64,000 bases of DNA, taken from assembly GCA_021904315.1 (NCBI GenBank), contig CM038915.1, positions 1,116,001-1,180,000 on the forward strand, in the 5' to 3' direction. The stretch's first letter is position 1. Each line of letters starts with the position of its first letter. Positions 24,280 to 35,348 of the stretch are shown here, in pieces. The notes under the pieces were generated by a model. It was not told where the DNA came from, did not search any database, and saw only the letters and a list, made by a program, of their open reading frames with translations. This DNA comes from Sphagnum magellanicum (Eukaryota; Streptophyta; Sphagnopsida; Sphagnales; Sphagnaceae). The position numbers and the translations under genes are program-made.

Positions 24280-26460
24280 CAGATGCAACTTGAGACCATG
24301 GTGGAAAGGTCCTGTGTCAACCACAAGACTCAACAAGAAGTCAGTCAGAGAGAAACCATCTTATTCATTTGCAATCTTTGTCATAGTCACATGATAGCAG
24401 GCCCATTTCAGTTTTCATGGTTTTCGTTCAGGGATTTGTGCACAGCAAGTGCTTCATCTGAGGGAGAAGTTCCAGCCTCCCAATCAGAGTGTTCAATAAC
24501 ATCTGTCCTTTTGGCTATCCTGCAATTCATTCAAAGAAATCAATCTGCAAACAATTGGAAACTCTAGTGTACCACTGCCAGTCTGCATAGCAGACCATGA
24601 AAATGGGCAACAAAATTTCCAAGTTTCATGAAGTGAGTCTATATCATTTGCACCTGAAACACTTTGAAATCAAATTTGCATGTGGTCCAATGCTGAAACA
24701 ATGACATCCCAAAACATTGGTACATCCCAAAACATATCTATGGAAATCCCCCAGGCATACTCCACAACAACACTTAACAGGTTGAAGGTAACTCAACAAA
24801 TGAGTGCAGTTGGTCATACCTTCATGAGTGCTGCTCAAAAAGTATCAGATGGTAACCTTAATCAAAAACAGCACCTTTATCATGAACAGCAGTGCCAAGC
24901 ACCATGACCACACCCCCGACCAACTTCATCAGATTATGATTGTGGGTATATTAATCCACTCAAAATTTTTGGGGCAAACAAACCATTGTACAAACATCTG
25001 TGTCTTGGGTTTCTGCTCCATTTTTGAAGCAACATGAAACTCTGTATTATGATGTTGGCTAGCACTCAAGAGACGAGCAAATAAAGAAAACAAGTCAGTC
25101 CTCATTGAGGCAGCAACAACCTTGTGAGGTAAGTTGACATGCATCATAGCTTGTCTCTGTACAAGCAAGTGAGCATCTAAAAGCTTCAAGGCATAGAAAG
25201 ACCTACATAGTGGGCATTGGTTTGGCCCTCCTGCACCCTCCCAAACCATAGATGATTAGAAATTGTAGGGAACTGCAAATCAGTACAAGTGTCTACATAA
25301 AAGCCTCTCAGATTCTTCAAATTCTGGGGACGTTCAAACTCAATGCAGCTGGAAGTCAATGATGTCTCTGAAATGCTGATCTCTAATCTTACACACCAAC
25401 TTGGCTTTAGTGCATTGCAGAAGCATTCTCAACAACATCACAATCCTAGTCATGAACAAAATTGAATAATGGTATTGAGCCATTGGAGAGCCATCAAAAA
25501 GAGTATTGACATCTGTTCTGCACCCAATTTGTATTCATACAAAATACCTGGGATATGAAGTCATGAAATTTTACAAGAGAAGTCTACATGCAAAGATTAA
25601 GGGAGTTCCAAAATCTTTCAGAAACCACACTTCACTTTCCACAGTTCCAAACCACAAAGTTGTTCTATAGATGTGGTCTTTACCCAAAGTCCTCGTGTCA
25701 AAGTCTTGAATCTCCGGTCAAAAGACGCTATCTTGCAAGCAAAACCCTTGGAACAGTTTCAGACCAACTGGCAATATGGGTTGTCTTCAAGACTTGACTT
25801 TACTTTAGGTTTTGGCTGCTCTTTGATTCAATTCCCTTCTTCAGCAGTCAACAAGAAAACACAACACTTCCAGAATATCAGGCCCACATACAAGTCAGTC
25901 CAAGCAAGATGATGGGAAGGCAAAGGTGGATGTCAGAAAGCACCACAGAGGTCTATACTAGTTTATACTAGGGTGATTCCTTTCCCACGTGCAGATTTTT
26001 TTTAGAAATGAAAGAATCGATACCCTACTAGACAACATTAAAAAATTGTCTAGTACTACAACACGTACCTCCCAGTTTCCAATACTTCACAAGACCTTTA
26101 GGGAACCTGCTACCATGGGCTCCCATGTTACAATCCCTCTTCAATGTCCATCTTCTGTGTTCTGTGCAACTTCTGGGCTCTTCAAAGCAGGCAGTGTCAT
26201 CAATCCAGAAATGAAATGTCAGATTTGAAAATGGCATCACAACAAAAAAGGGCACCAGGTCTTTTATCCTTTTAAAACCAATTATGAGTTCACAGCCATC
26301 CACATGTTGCTCTATCTCAATAAGCATTTACAACAGAGAACTGCAAAGGAGTATCCCTAAACTGTACCCTCTCTCTCTTGATCCTGTACTGATTTGATAC
26401 GTACAATGCAATTGATCACCAAATTCTATCCACCCACCAACCTACCGCAGCAAAAAATTG
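24280..26460. other. Gene-like but unassigned sequence
   Basis: Base composition is more balanced than in the flanks and is continuous with the TAF1A/UTP11 block. Open frames exist on both strands: 24283-24567 plus, 24929-25249 minus (containing 'NQCPLCRSFYALKLLDAHLL', a possible Cys-pair segment), 25588-25797 plus and 26028-26327 minus. None matched a family I know, and no consistent exon chain could be built. It could be decayed gene sequence, UTR/lncRNA, or exons of an unrecognised gene. Confidence 0.3.
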
Positions 26461-26567
26461 CTTGAGCACCTGTGGCAAATGAGGCAAATGAAGGTTGTCA
26501 AAGAGGATGGTATTGTACAAATGCTAAACTTGAACTCACAGGAAAACTACAAAATCAAGCTAGATGA

Positions 26568-27106
26568 TCAAGTCTTCCACTCCTGCTGCCATTTGTATAC
26601 AGGCTTATCTGCAAGTATGCTCATTTCATCCAGCTGTAGCTTCCACTTTCTGCCCTTTGTCGTCAACTGTTTCTGCAAGGACATCATCATGCCAGTTCTC
26701 ACAACTACTTGCTGCACTCCTTCAGCTCCATCTTCACCTTAGAAACCCTAGGAAATGAAGCAGATCGTCCAGCGTGTAATTCACCACCAATGGCCTAAGC
26801 TCTTTAGCTATTTCCCTATCTTCAGCAAAATAGATCTGCATACTTGATACTTGACCTTCACAGAGAGAACAAAAGAAGACCACAACCTCCAGTTTTTTCT
26901 TCTCAGCCTGCCATTTGGACATCAAATGACTGATGTCTTGCATCTTCATCAGCTTCTCTTCTGTGTGCTTCTTCCCACCACTTTTGGGTATATGAACACC
27001 ATCCACTGTCTTGGAGTTTATCATCTTGTAGTAAAACTCATTGGGATTCCTGAAAGTGGCCTTCTCCTGCAACCTGCGGATGGTCTCCTCCTCCCTGGGC
27101 TACCAT
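26568..27106 (-). pseudogene. UTP11-like (U3 snoRNA-associated protein 11) truncated pseudogene
   Basis: The minus strand encodes a long piece of UTP11 without introns. Frame 1 (about 27103-26734) has 'EEETIRRLQEKATFRNP', 'NEFYYKMINSKTVDGVHI', 'MKMQDISHLMSKWQAEKKKLE' in part and 'IYFAEDREIAKEL', then a TGA. The C-terminus follows in another frame: 'MMMSLQKQLTTKGRKWKL' and 'KPVYKWQQEWKT', with a stop at 26570-26568. Normal UTP11 has an N-terminal third before 'EETIRRL'; it is absent here. The 16 residues between 'KKKLE' and 'IYFAED' do not resemble the family although their number is right, suggesting paired indels, and conserved Arg residues of the C-terminal motif have become Trp, Gln or Thr. 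UTP11 is part of the nucleolar SSU processome. The continuous intronless form suggests a retrocopy; no poly-A tail is seen. It begins about 20 bp after the TAF1A stop codon. Confidence 0.85.
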
Positions 27107-27122
27107 GAAAAAAGGGTGTACC

Positions 27123-30100
27123 TTATTGCAATATGTGGGCATCTCCCAAATTTGCTCTAGTTCGTGACAAGTTGTCATGAACTACACGGCTGTGCAGTTG
27201 AACTATTGCAAGCAAGTTCTCTGCATTAAGCCTATCAAGAGCAGCACATACTTGTGTTTCATATTCAGTTCCAGGACCCATTATGTGAATTAAGCATGCA
27301 ACTTTGTACACAATCCGTTGCCAGCCACCTGTCCATCACCATTTCCCAGCATCCCACACCAGTATGCGTTATAAAATACAACATAACACACCAGTATATA
27401 ATGTTGTTAAATCCAGCAACATACACACAAAAGAAATCATCATGGGTTGCATACCATCCTCCTCCTGCTCCACTGGAATGCTCCTGCTGTCAAAATGTTT
27501 GTGAACCCACCATTCTCTTCTCTCCTCCCATGTATGATTCCACCAAGCTTCAAAGGTAGAAGAAGCCGGCATATGACTTGTCCTCACTCCATCCTTGTTG
27601 ACATCCTCCCTTCTTTGCCTGGAATTTTGTCTTGGCTCCTTGCCTGATCGTTGTTCCAGAACAAGGAGACATCTTGCTAGTTGCTGCCACACTTCCAATG
27701 ATCCTTGTTCTAGGTCCAAATGGCTGGATATGCAGTCTACTAGCCGTTCTGCTCTGTACTTGCCTATCACAAAGAAAGAAACACCCAGGAAAATGACACC
27801 CTGTGAACAAAACTAGTAGGTACTTCATGTAAATTTCAAAGCTGAAGGCATAAAATATCTGTAGCTCTCTTGTAATAGAAGGTGTACCTGTAGTATGTAA
27901 GTTAATAAGTGCTTGGAGGGTATTTGCAGATGATGGGTTTATTTGCAGGATAGCTTCATAGCACTGTGATATCTGCCTTGTGCCTTTGGAATTCAGTGAC
28001 TCCAGCAGCAAGCCCTTTATGCTAAACCACCAATGTACCACAATTCAATTCAGAGTCGACTGACAACCAGTCTACTGAGCTCCAGGACAACCAAGGAAAT
28101 GAAAACGAGAATATGAACTGCAAAGATGTAAAATTCAACATCTGATGAAAATAGAGGGGTGAGTTGAACTAGGTGTTTCAACAGGGACTTCACCTAAGAG
28201 GAAGCAGGTGAGGATTCTTGCAGAAGTTGTCAATCTCCTCCATGGCACCCTTCACATCCCCTGTAGCCAGCAACAGCTGCAGATTCCAACAGGTAGCTTC
28301 AATGAGAATCATGCAGAAGAGATTGGTATATCTAGATTGTAAATCCCTTGCAGATGCAGTATACATAGTCAACAGAAGCCTACAGGACAAAGAATCATCA
28401 GATCACTGTGATTGGTATGAAAAGGGCGGGGGGTACCTGCACCAAGGGAAGTAGTGCAGGTGTCATGTTGGCAGCAAGTGTACGTGCTTGACGAAGGTAC
28501 TTGATGGCATTCCCATGAGCATCTCTGGTTCTGCCACTAACCATTGGCACCATATACACACTAGTTGTCTTTGGTTGTGGCAGTGGCACTGGAAACAGCC
28601 TCTTATCCAGATCTGTGAAGCAGGAGTACATGTATCAGATACATGTACTTCTGATCCTCATCCATGACCACAGCATACTTTGGTCTCCTTTGACCACCTT
28701 GCTTTCAAGTACCTGACACCAGATCACAGCAAATCCTTCTAGAAATTCCTGCTTTAGTTTCCACTCATTCCTTGAGCTTGTGTTTCCAGTCAGGTGGTTC
28801 ACCTAATAATGCCCACAACAAAGTTCCCACTCATGTAGCAGACAAGATGTGGTAGAATTTTCATACCAGGTGACCAAAGGACAGCAGCTGTCTGCCAAGA
28901 GTTGTTGTGTTGATGCTCATGCTCATCTCCCTCATACAACCCTTGCTGTTGCAAACCCTGGGTACTGCCGCAACTGTTCCCTGAAATATCCAATGCTGCT
29001 AAGTTCTCACGTAGCTCAAAATCTCGCTGTTGCTCAAGAAGCCAGTTGCTTGGACTACTCGTTCCTGCCACATCAATGCTGCGATGCTCCATCTTCTCCT
29101 TAACCTCCATGGTATCATTTTCCCCACAACCTTCTTCATAGTCCTGAGAAGAATTCCCAGGCTTTGTTCCTATATCTTCAATGAAAAGCTTCTCAACATC
29201 AACAACTGCTCTGTCGTGCCATAACTGGTGCAGTATGAGTCCATGGCACAGGTTCATTGTTGCATCATCACGAAAAGGATGTACATCCACTAATCTGTGA
29301 AAAAGAAGAAGAAAAAACAAAGGCCTTTCAGCAGCTCTCAATTCCATGTACACAAATAAACAAGAAGTTGACAGCAATCGATCTGCCACAGCTCCCCCTT
29401 TACATCTGTATTGTTCTTGTGTTTGCAAATGTGAAAGATATTGTGGATTGGTATCAGGTGCATGCCAATTGACTACAAGATCATCAACACAAAATGCTAG
29501 CCTACTGAAAGTCATTGTGGATTTGTGTGAGGTGCACGCTAATCAACTCCAAGATCATGAACACAAAATGCTGTCTTACTTACTGATGGACAACTTTCTG
29601 CTACAATTGTGCACATGAAAGATGGGTTCAAAATACATACGGGCGAATCTCATTGTAGGCAGCCTCATAGGAATCAGAGTCACCCTGGCTCAGCAAGTAG
29701 AGTGCAAGCTCCAGTTGTACTCGTCCGCGCAATCTCTATGAGCAAGATCCGAGGTTATGAGGCACAGGACAAACAAACAACCACCTCAAAAATGAAAAAA
29801 CTCTGTACAAACAAACAAACACTTCACAACTTGCAGATGACAGGGATTCTTCTCCTTCTTGAAACTTCAAAACCTTCTTCAGGAGATCCTTGCCATAATT
29901 GGAATTTGTCCTCATTTTTTCTTGCCGCAACAGGAGATGTAGGACTTAGGGTTTAGGGTTTAGGATTTTATGGTTTAGGCCATATCTTGGTATCAAGGAT
30001 GATCAAAGACTTGGGAGGAATTCGGTGTGTACCGCATTAGGTTGCTTCCGATGCAGAATTCTATACAAGCGCTTGATCTTTAGACTTGTTCCTTTACTGT

Positions 30101-30680
30101 TGCTTCTGCCTTCCATTTGTCGCAGCACTTCCATTGCTGCCTGAGCAAGAAAAACCAGAAATTGCAACTCCATTGTCAATCTGCATTTCTTCTTCAAGAA
30201 TCTGAGGAAGATGAAACACACTCCAATACTGCGCTCAATTTTTACCTTTTACGCAAAATTTGCTGCAACAGCTTTGGAATGGAGAAAGAGGGAAGGCACA
30301 AAAAACAAACAAACAAACAAACACTATGTACGCACCCAGTAATAGGCGAAGTCGCGCTCAAACCTTTGGTCGGAAACATTTCCAGCTCCGAGAAGAGCAG
30401 AGACCACACCTGCGGCAGTAGAAAAATCATGCTGTCGTAGAAGAGCTTGCAGTAAGGCACGAAGCTTCTTCCTGTGGTAAGGAAGCAAATCCGTTGTACC
30501 AGCATCATCACCGTGTCTTCTGCTCCACTCTTTCCCTCCTCCCGTTCTGGTTTTCACCGCTCTCGGCAGCAACAACTTTGCTGCTCGCTTGAGTGCAATC
30601 TCCCTCTCCACAATCTGGGCTCCATCCTTGTCTTCTTGTTCTTGTTCTTCCTTCCTCTCCTTTTCCATCGCTGATTCCAT
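27123..30680 (-). CDS. TAF1A: TAF1A-like RNA polymerase I TBP-associated factor, subunit A
   Basis: Nine exons assembled on the minus strand: 30680-30336, 30140-30033, 29735-29641, 29294-28867, 28612-28437, 28276-28194, 28021-27888, 27763-27455 and 27250-27123, all GT..AG and phase-consistent, about 601 aa. Helical segments follow the order seen in human TAF1A: 'LLQALLRQHDFSTAAGVV' (about 85-100), 'RVQLELALYLLSQGD' (about 155), 'YEAILQINPSSANTLQALI', 'SLEVWQQLARCLL', and a conserved Trp motif 'WWNHTWEERREWW' (near 530-542) corresponding to the W..EEWNSRKNWW region of the human protein. 'DDATMNLCHGLILHQLWH' resembles plant homologues. TAF1A belongs to the SL1/TIF-IB selectivity factor that recruits Pol I to rDNA promoters in the nucleolus. 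The start is the ATG at 30680; an in-frame TTG-led extension upstream probably belongs to the 5' UTR. Exon 6 was set at 28276 because it alone keeps the frame ('LVQ|LLLATGDVKGAM'). Intron 2 carries a TTTAGGG block. Confidence 0.85.
29440..29590. repeat. Tandem duplication, 74-bp unit, in TAF1A intron 3
   Basis: The phrase 'aagatcat(c/g)aacacaaaatgct' occurs at 29477 and 29551, preceded in both by 'aggtgca(t/c)gc(c/t)aat'. The copies differ at several positions. The duplication lies wholly inside the intron between TAF1A exons 3 and 4. Confidence 0.8.
29946..29964 (+). repeat. Interstitial TTTAGGG block inside TAF1A intron 2
   Basis: Roughly two and a half TTTAGGG units. The TAF1A sense strand reads CCCTAAACCCTAAA, which contains the plant telo-box core AAACCCTAA. 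Confidence 0.8.
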
Positions 30681-30870
30681 CGCTGACGCCAAAGGAAAAA
30701 CAAAACAAACAGAACAACGAGAAGATTTGGTACCTCGGACGTTCCAAAACACGCCAATTTTTTTTCCTTTTGTATTTTGGGCAGGCTACCCTCACTCGCC
30801 CTAAGATTGCCAGTTTTGCTGCCAACCTCTCTCCAGCTAACTTTCAGTGTTCTGCATGTAAGTCTCAATA

Positions 30871-30897
30871 GCCATATATATATATATATATATATGG
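30871..30897. repeat. (TA)n palindrome 5' of TAF1A
   Basis: A TA run framed by GCC and GGC so that the whole 27-bp block is one perfect inverted repeat. It lies about 190 bp upstream of the TAF1A start codon, in the expected promoter region, and could form a cruciform. Whether it supplies a TATA element cannot be told. Confidence 0.85.
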
Positions 30898-33839
30898 CGA
30901 GTGTACATAATCTTGAACTTTTTACACTTATATTGTCATTTTGTGTATTTATTTATTTATTTAAAAACATTGACATCAGGTTGGTGTGAATATTTGTCAC
31001 ATACATTTACAGAGTCCCATGTAAATGTTTTGAGGCATGTAAATGTATGTATTTTATATCTTTAATATTTTATTTTATTTTTACAATTTCATATTAATTA
31101 GTTTTGAGTGCTTCTTTTTTTTCTTTTTTTTTAATTTTTTAAATTATGCAATGGGTCATTTAGTTGACCTATAACAAAAGGAATATGAAATCCCCCTTCC
31201 CCAAATAAAAATCATGTTTTTTTTAATATTGTTTTACACTTACATTGTTTTATATGGTAAAAAAATTAAATTTATGTAATCTTACATTTACATGATATGT
31301 TTTTTTTATATTTATATGAATGTAAATGAATATTAAACACTTACATGAAATGTAAATAAATTTTGTGTTATGGGATTTACATTTACATGAAGTGTAACTT
31401 CAAACCATTTACATGCATAACATTGATCATTTTCACTTGTCCAAAGTTACCCACTAACATGTTAGGATAATTTTTTACTAGCAAAAGTTACTTACTTATT
31501 TAACTTGTTCATTTTTCTCATATTTTATTAGGGGAAAAAAATCTACTATATTTTACATAGGAAAACATTTTTCCATATAAGATTTTTTAGATTTTTCAAT
31601 CCCTCCCTTTGGCCTACGAACCTCAAAATAGACCTTAAATTCATAAGGTTATATACTTGGAACCTTTGTGACCTGAAGGCATGTCCTATGAGTTACAAGA
31701 CATAATTAGGGTTTTATCTTATCTACTTTGTTGCAAGGCGATGTGATCGTCACCTTCTTGGCAATTTGTCCTTGAAGAAAAAAAGGCAATGAGGCCAACA
31801 ATGGTGCTACCATTACTCCAATTCTTTTATAATTGGCTTGTTGTTGAACATGTGTGTTAGTTGATAAGCTTTCTATGAATTCTCTTTGTGGAAACATCCA
31901 ATTCTTTTATAATTGGCTTGTTGTTGAACATGTGTGTTAGTTGATAAGCTTTCTACGAATTCTCTTTGTGGAAACATTGTGTGGAGGAAATGCAAGAAAA
32001 AGGATGGAGATAAGGAGTTGGAAAGGGGATTTAAGGGGATCAACGTTCTTGGCAAAGGAGGACATAGAAAACTAAATACCATTGTTTTGTGTGATCATGT
32101 TGTTTTCTCTATTGATTTTGTTATCTGCAACAAAGGTTGTATCCAATTTTTATTTTCCATTGTGTAGGTATAGTTTTCTATGAAGTCATAGAACATAATA
32201 GTGTCATTAATGTTTTGTGTTCCCCTTGACTTGAAACTAGAGATTTGCAAAGGATGACATTGTCTAGGTTCATGAATCTAACAAGTCCTATGCATAAAGG
32301 TTTGGGTAGAATTTATCTTTGTTGTGGGATCATGGAGTAAGGATGTCTTGGTTTGGGAATTCATCATTGAGGAGATAAGGGTGGATATTTTGGATTTCTA
32401 CCTTTGTGAGCATGGGATGATACTTGTCCATAGACTAGAAAGGTGAATAGAGAGAATTTTGATCCATTTTCTCTGATCTAGGGTTGTTAAATATTATAGT
32501 AAATAGTGTGTGTTGATTGGCAGTAATGTGTGTGTTGATTTTTAAGGTTTGATGTTGATCATTGGAAGTATGTTTTCATGATGTTATGAATTATTTTTTT
32601 TCAAATGTTTGGATGAGTTGTGTATGGGAATGGTAGTGCAAATAATGTAGTTGGTAGATCTTCTATGCCCCAATTTTGGTCACACTTTCTCTTATGCATA
32701 AAAACACCAATGTTGGGTGGTTCTTGACCTTTATAAAAAAACCTATGGTTTTGGGTTTTTTTAAATAAATTAGAATGGTTCCAGTCCCTCAACCGCTTGA
32801 ACCCTAGATCCAAGTTCTTGGAAATGAAATATTCCAAGTTCTAATTCTAGAAATCAAACATGGTTCTAGTTTTAAACAACTTGGTTTAGTTCTTAAAAAC
32901 AAATATTTTAGGTTCTAGTTTTGGAAATTAAACCCAATTCCTATTCCCAGCAACTTGGTGTGACATCATTGGTTAACTATTAGATAAACCATGGTTCCAA
33001 ACCTTTTTTCCCCAAAATAAATATTTTCAAAAAGTCTAGTTCCAAATTCCAAAATGGGGTCCAAGTTGGGTTCCAAAATTGGATCCAATTTGAATCATGG
33101 TTCTAGTTCCAATTTTGAAAATTAGATCCAATTCCAATTTAACTTTTACTAACTAGAACTAAAACCAACAATCCTAAGTGGCCAAACTAGGTAACCACCC
33201 AACATTGATAAAAACCAATGCCATCAATATTAAAAGAAAAGTACCAATTTGTGACTTCAATTTGTGACTATAAAATAGTTGCAAATAACATTTACAACTA
33301 AAATGGTTTTTAATTGCATAAGTGAAGTCGCACCCAACATTTAGTCATCACAAATCATGACTCAGCATGATGTCACCAAATGGACCATGGATGATGTATA
33401 TGGTCAACATATACATGTTCATCCTTTGACCATAGTTGCAATTGTCAAATATCCACACATTATTTGCCACATGTTTTAAATTGATGTAATTTCAAAACAA
33501 TGATTTTAAATGTTGAAAAATTCCATGCCATCAAATTCCAATGACTTGTGATGGTGCCACTTGGCAATACCAACATCCACCATGTGGCATTGTGAAGAAT
33601 TTTGAGTGAAAATTCTTTTATTATTCAAACATTGATCTTGGCCATCCATTATGAACATTCATTTTAGATGGTCATAAATTATGACACATGGTGCAATTGA
33701 AGTTTGCCACATGGCATATTTAATTATATTTTGGAAAAAAATCAAATGAATTTATGTGAGTAAGTAGGTGTCACAAATGTCAATGTCATCATATGAATGT
33801 TCATCTAGGACTTTTAATGAACTTGTACCTGATTTTAAA
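30898..33839. other. AT-rich intergenic DNA with one short duplication
   Basis: No gene was recognised. Many 'cttacat/tttacat' phrases occur at 30950-31410. 'ggttctagtt..aatt' phrases recur between 32780 and 33130, and CCACATGG-type words between 33460 and 33720. These look like decayed repeats without boundaries. Confidence 0.4.
31818..31978. repeat. Tandem duplication, 80 bp x 2
   Basis: The unit starting 'ccaattcttttataattggc' occurs at 31818 and 31898, with the copies differing at one or two bases. The unit begins with a small palindrome (ccaatt..aattgg). High identity indicates a recent event. Confidence 0.95.
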
Positions 33840-34000
33840 TTTAGTTTCAATTCACTCTCGATTAACTTACAATTAAGTTTTAGTTCACTTTTAATTAATT
33901 GTTAGTTCATTTTTAGTTAAATCCTAATTCATTTTTAGTTAACTTTTAGTTCACTTCCAATTCACTTCTAATTAACTTTGAATTCACTTTTAGTTAAAGG
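33840..34000. repeat. Degenerate 'ttagttcactttt-aattaac' short tandem array
   Basis: Units of about 20-22 bp alternate 'ttagttcac' and 'taattaact' words. The same array reappears at 34737-34830 after 740 bp of unrelated sequence. Confidence 0.75.
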
Positions 34001-34736
34001 GATAAGCATGGTAAAGTAAGCCAAAAAAATATCCCACTAATGAAGAAAAATAAAATTCTCAACTTTGGAGGTTAAAAAGTAGGACACAGTCTTTGAAAAG
34101 TAGCATTTAAACTACATGAGCACAAGTAATATGACATGAAAAAGTTTTTAAAAGCTTAAAAATTTGTGTTTACTTTTTTTCCAACCTATTTTCACTCAGT
34201 TTTCTTCATTTGCTGTTGTTGTCTTATTTTGCACAAAATAAACATAAAGTATAATCATGACCTTTCATTTTTTTAATTCATTTTTATGGCTCCTTCAAAT
34301 AATGTTTAAAGCATGTTTTCCCATGTTATAAACACAAATATATTTGTAATTCATAGTGAAAAGTAGGTTTTTAGTGCTCCAAATTTACATAAGGAAAAAC
34401 TTACTTTTGAAGGGCTTAACATTGTCCTAATTGAAATATTTAAGTTTCAAAAAATGTGTATCTATATGCTTGATAGCTCAAACATTAATAACACATCATT
34501 TGAATAGTTTCATTTTGAAAAAGTACCAAATATAAGCTTGTAATAAATAAATGAAATAACCAAATAATAATATAAATTGGGGATGAGCATATATGGTTTA
34601 TTTAACATGGCCAATACACCCCAAAATTTATAACATTGGTAAAAAGACTAAAATTCAAAAATTCAAAATCTATTTTTCATATACTATTTTTTTTGCAGCA
34701 AGGATCACCAATTAGTCTACTTTTGCATGTTGTGCC

Positions 34737-34830
34737 CTTAAGTCCTAGTTCACTTTTAATTAACTTTCAATTCACATTTAGTTCATCTCTAATTAACTCT
34801 TAATTCATTCTTAATTGAGTTCTAATTCAC
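34737..34830. repeat. Second block of the 'agttcacttttaattaac' array
   Basis: It has the same unit as 33840-34000 ('tagttcacttttaattaact', 'taattcattcttaattgag'). The split could reflect an insertion of the intervening 740 bp into a single array. Confidence 0.7.
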
Positions 34831-35188
34831 TCAAAGTTCACACATGAGTGCACATGGGCACACACAGGTGAACATGGGCCACATGTGTGGGTTGGAAGTG
34901 TTTGAAAACCTTTTTTGAGCTAGGTGCCCAATGGGTATAAATAGAAGTAGAATTCCTATTTTTTGAATTTGTTCAACACTAGTTTTGGGTACGTTTTCGT
35001 GTCACAACCTTGTTATGTTCTTGTTTTGTTCATGTAATAAAATCTTGTTGGATTCTTGTCTTACACATATCATGTTTTTGTTCCTGATTTTTTTGTTTCG
35101 GATTTGGATTTGGAATTAAACCTACCTTTGTTCTAATTTTGGTTGAGGAAATCTTGTACACTTGGTTGTTTTTGTGCCTGTGACAATA

Positions 35189-35330
35189 GGTAAGTAGGTA
35201 CATAAGCCTATGTAAGTAGGCAAGTAAGTAAAATTATGTAGGTAAAACAACCTACTTACTTATTTACATAAGTAATTTAAACTTACGTATCTATTTATTT
35301 ACCTAGGTAGATACGTAGGTAGGTAATTTC
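35189..35330. repeat. GTAG/CTAC tetranucleotide cluster with inverted halves
   Basis: The left half is 'taggtaagtaggtacataag' and 'gtaagtaggcaagtaag'; the right half is 'cctacttacttatttacata' followed by 'cctaggtagatacgtaggta'. The left and centre parts are roughly inverse complements, so the block could fold into a long imperfect hairpin. Confidence 0.75.
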
Positions 35331-35348
35331 AATCTCTTTTTTTCCTAC

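Noticed and set aside
28277..28390. Longer version of TAF1A exon 6 up to the acceptor near 28374
   Set aside because: Its phase does not fit exon 5, and using it leads to a stop. The acceptor at 28277/28278 gives a smooth in-frame join.
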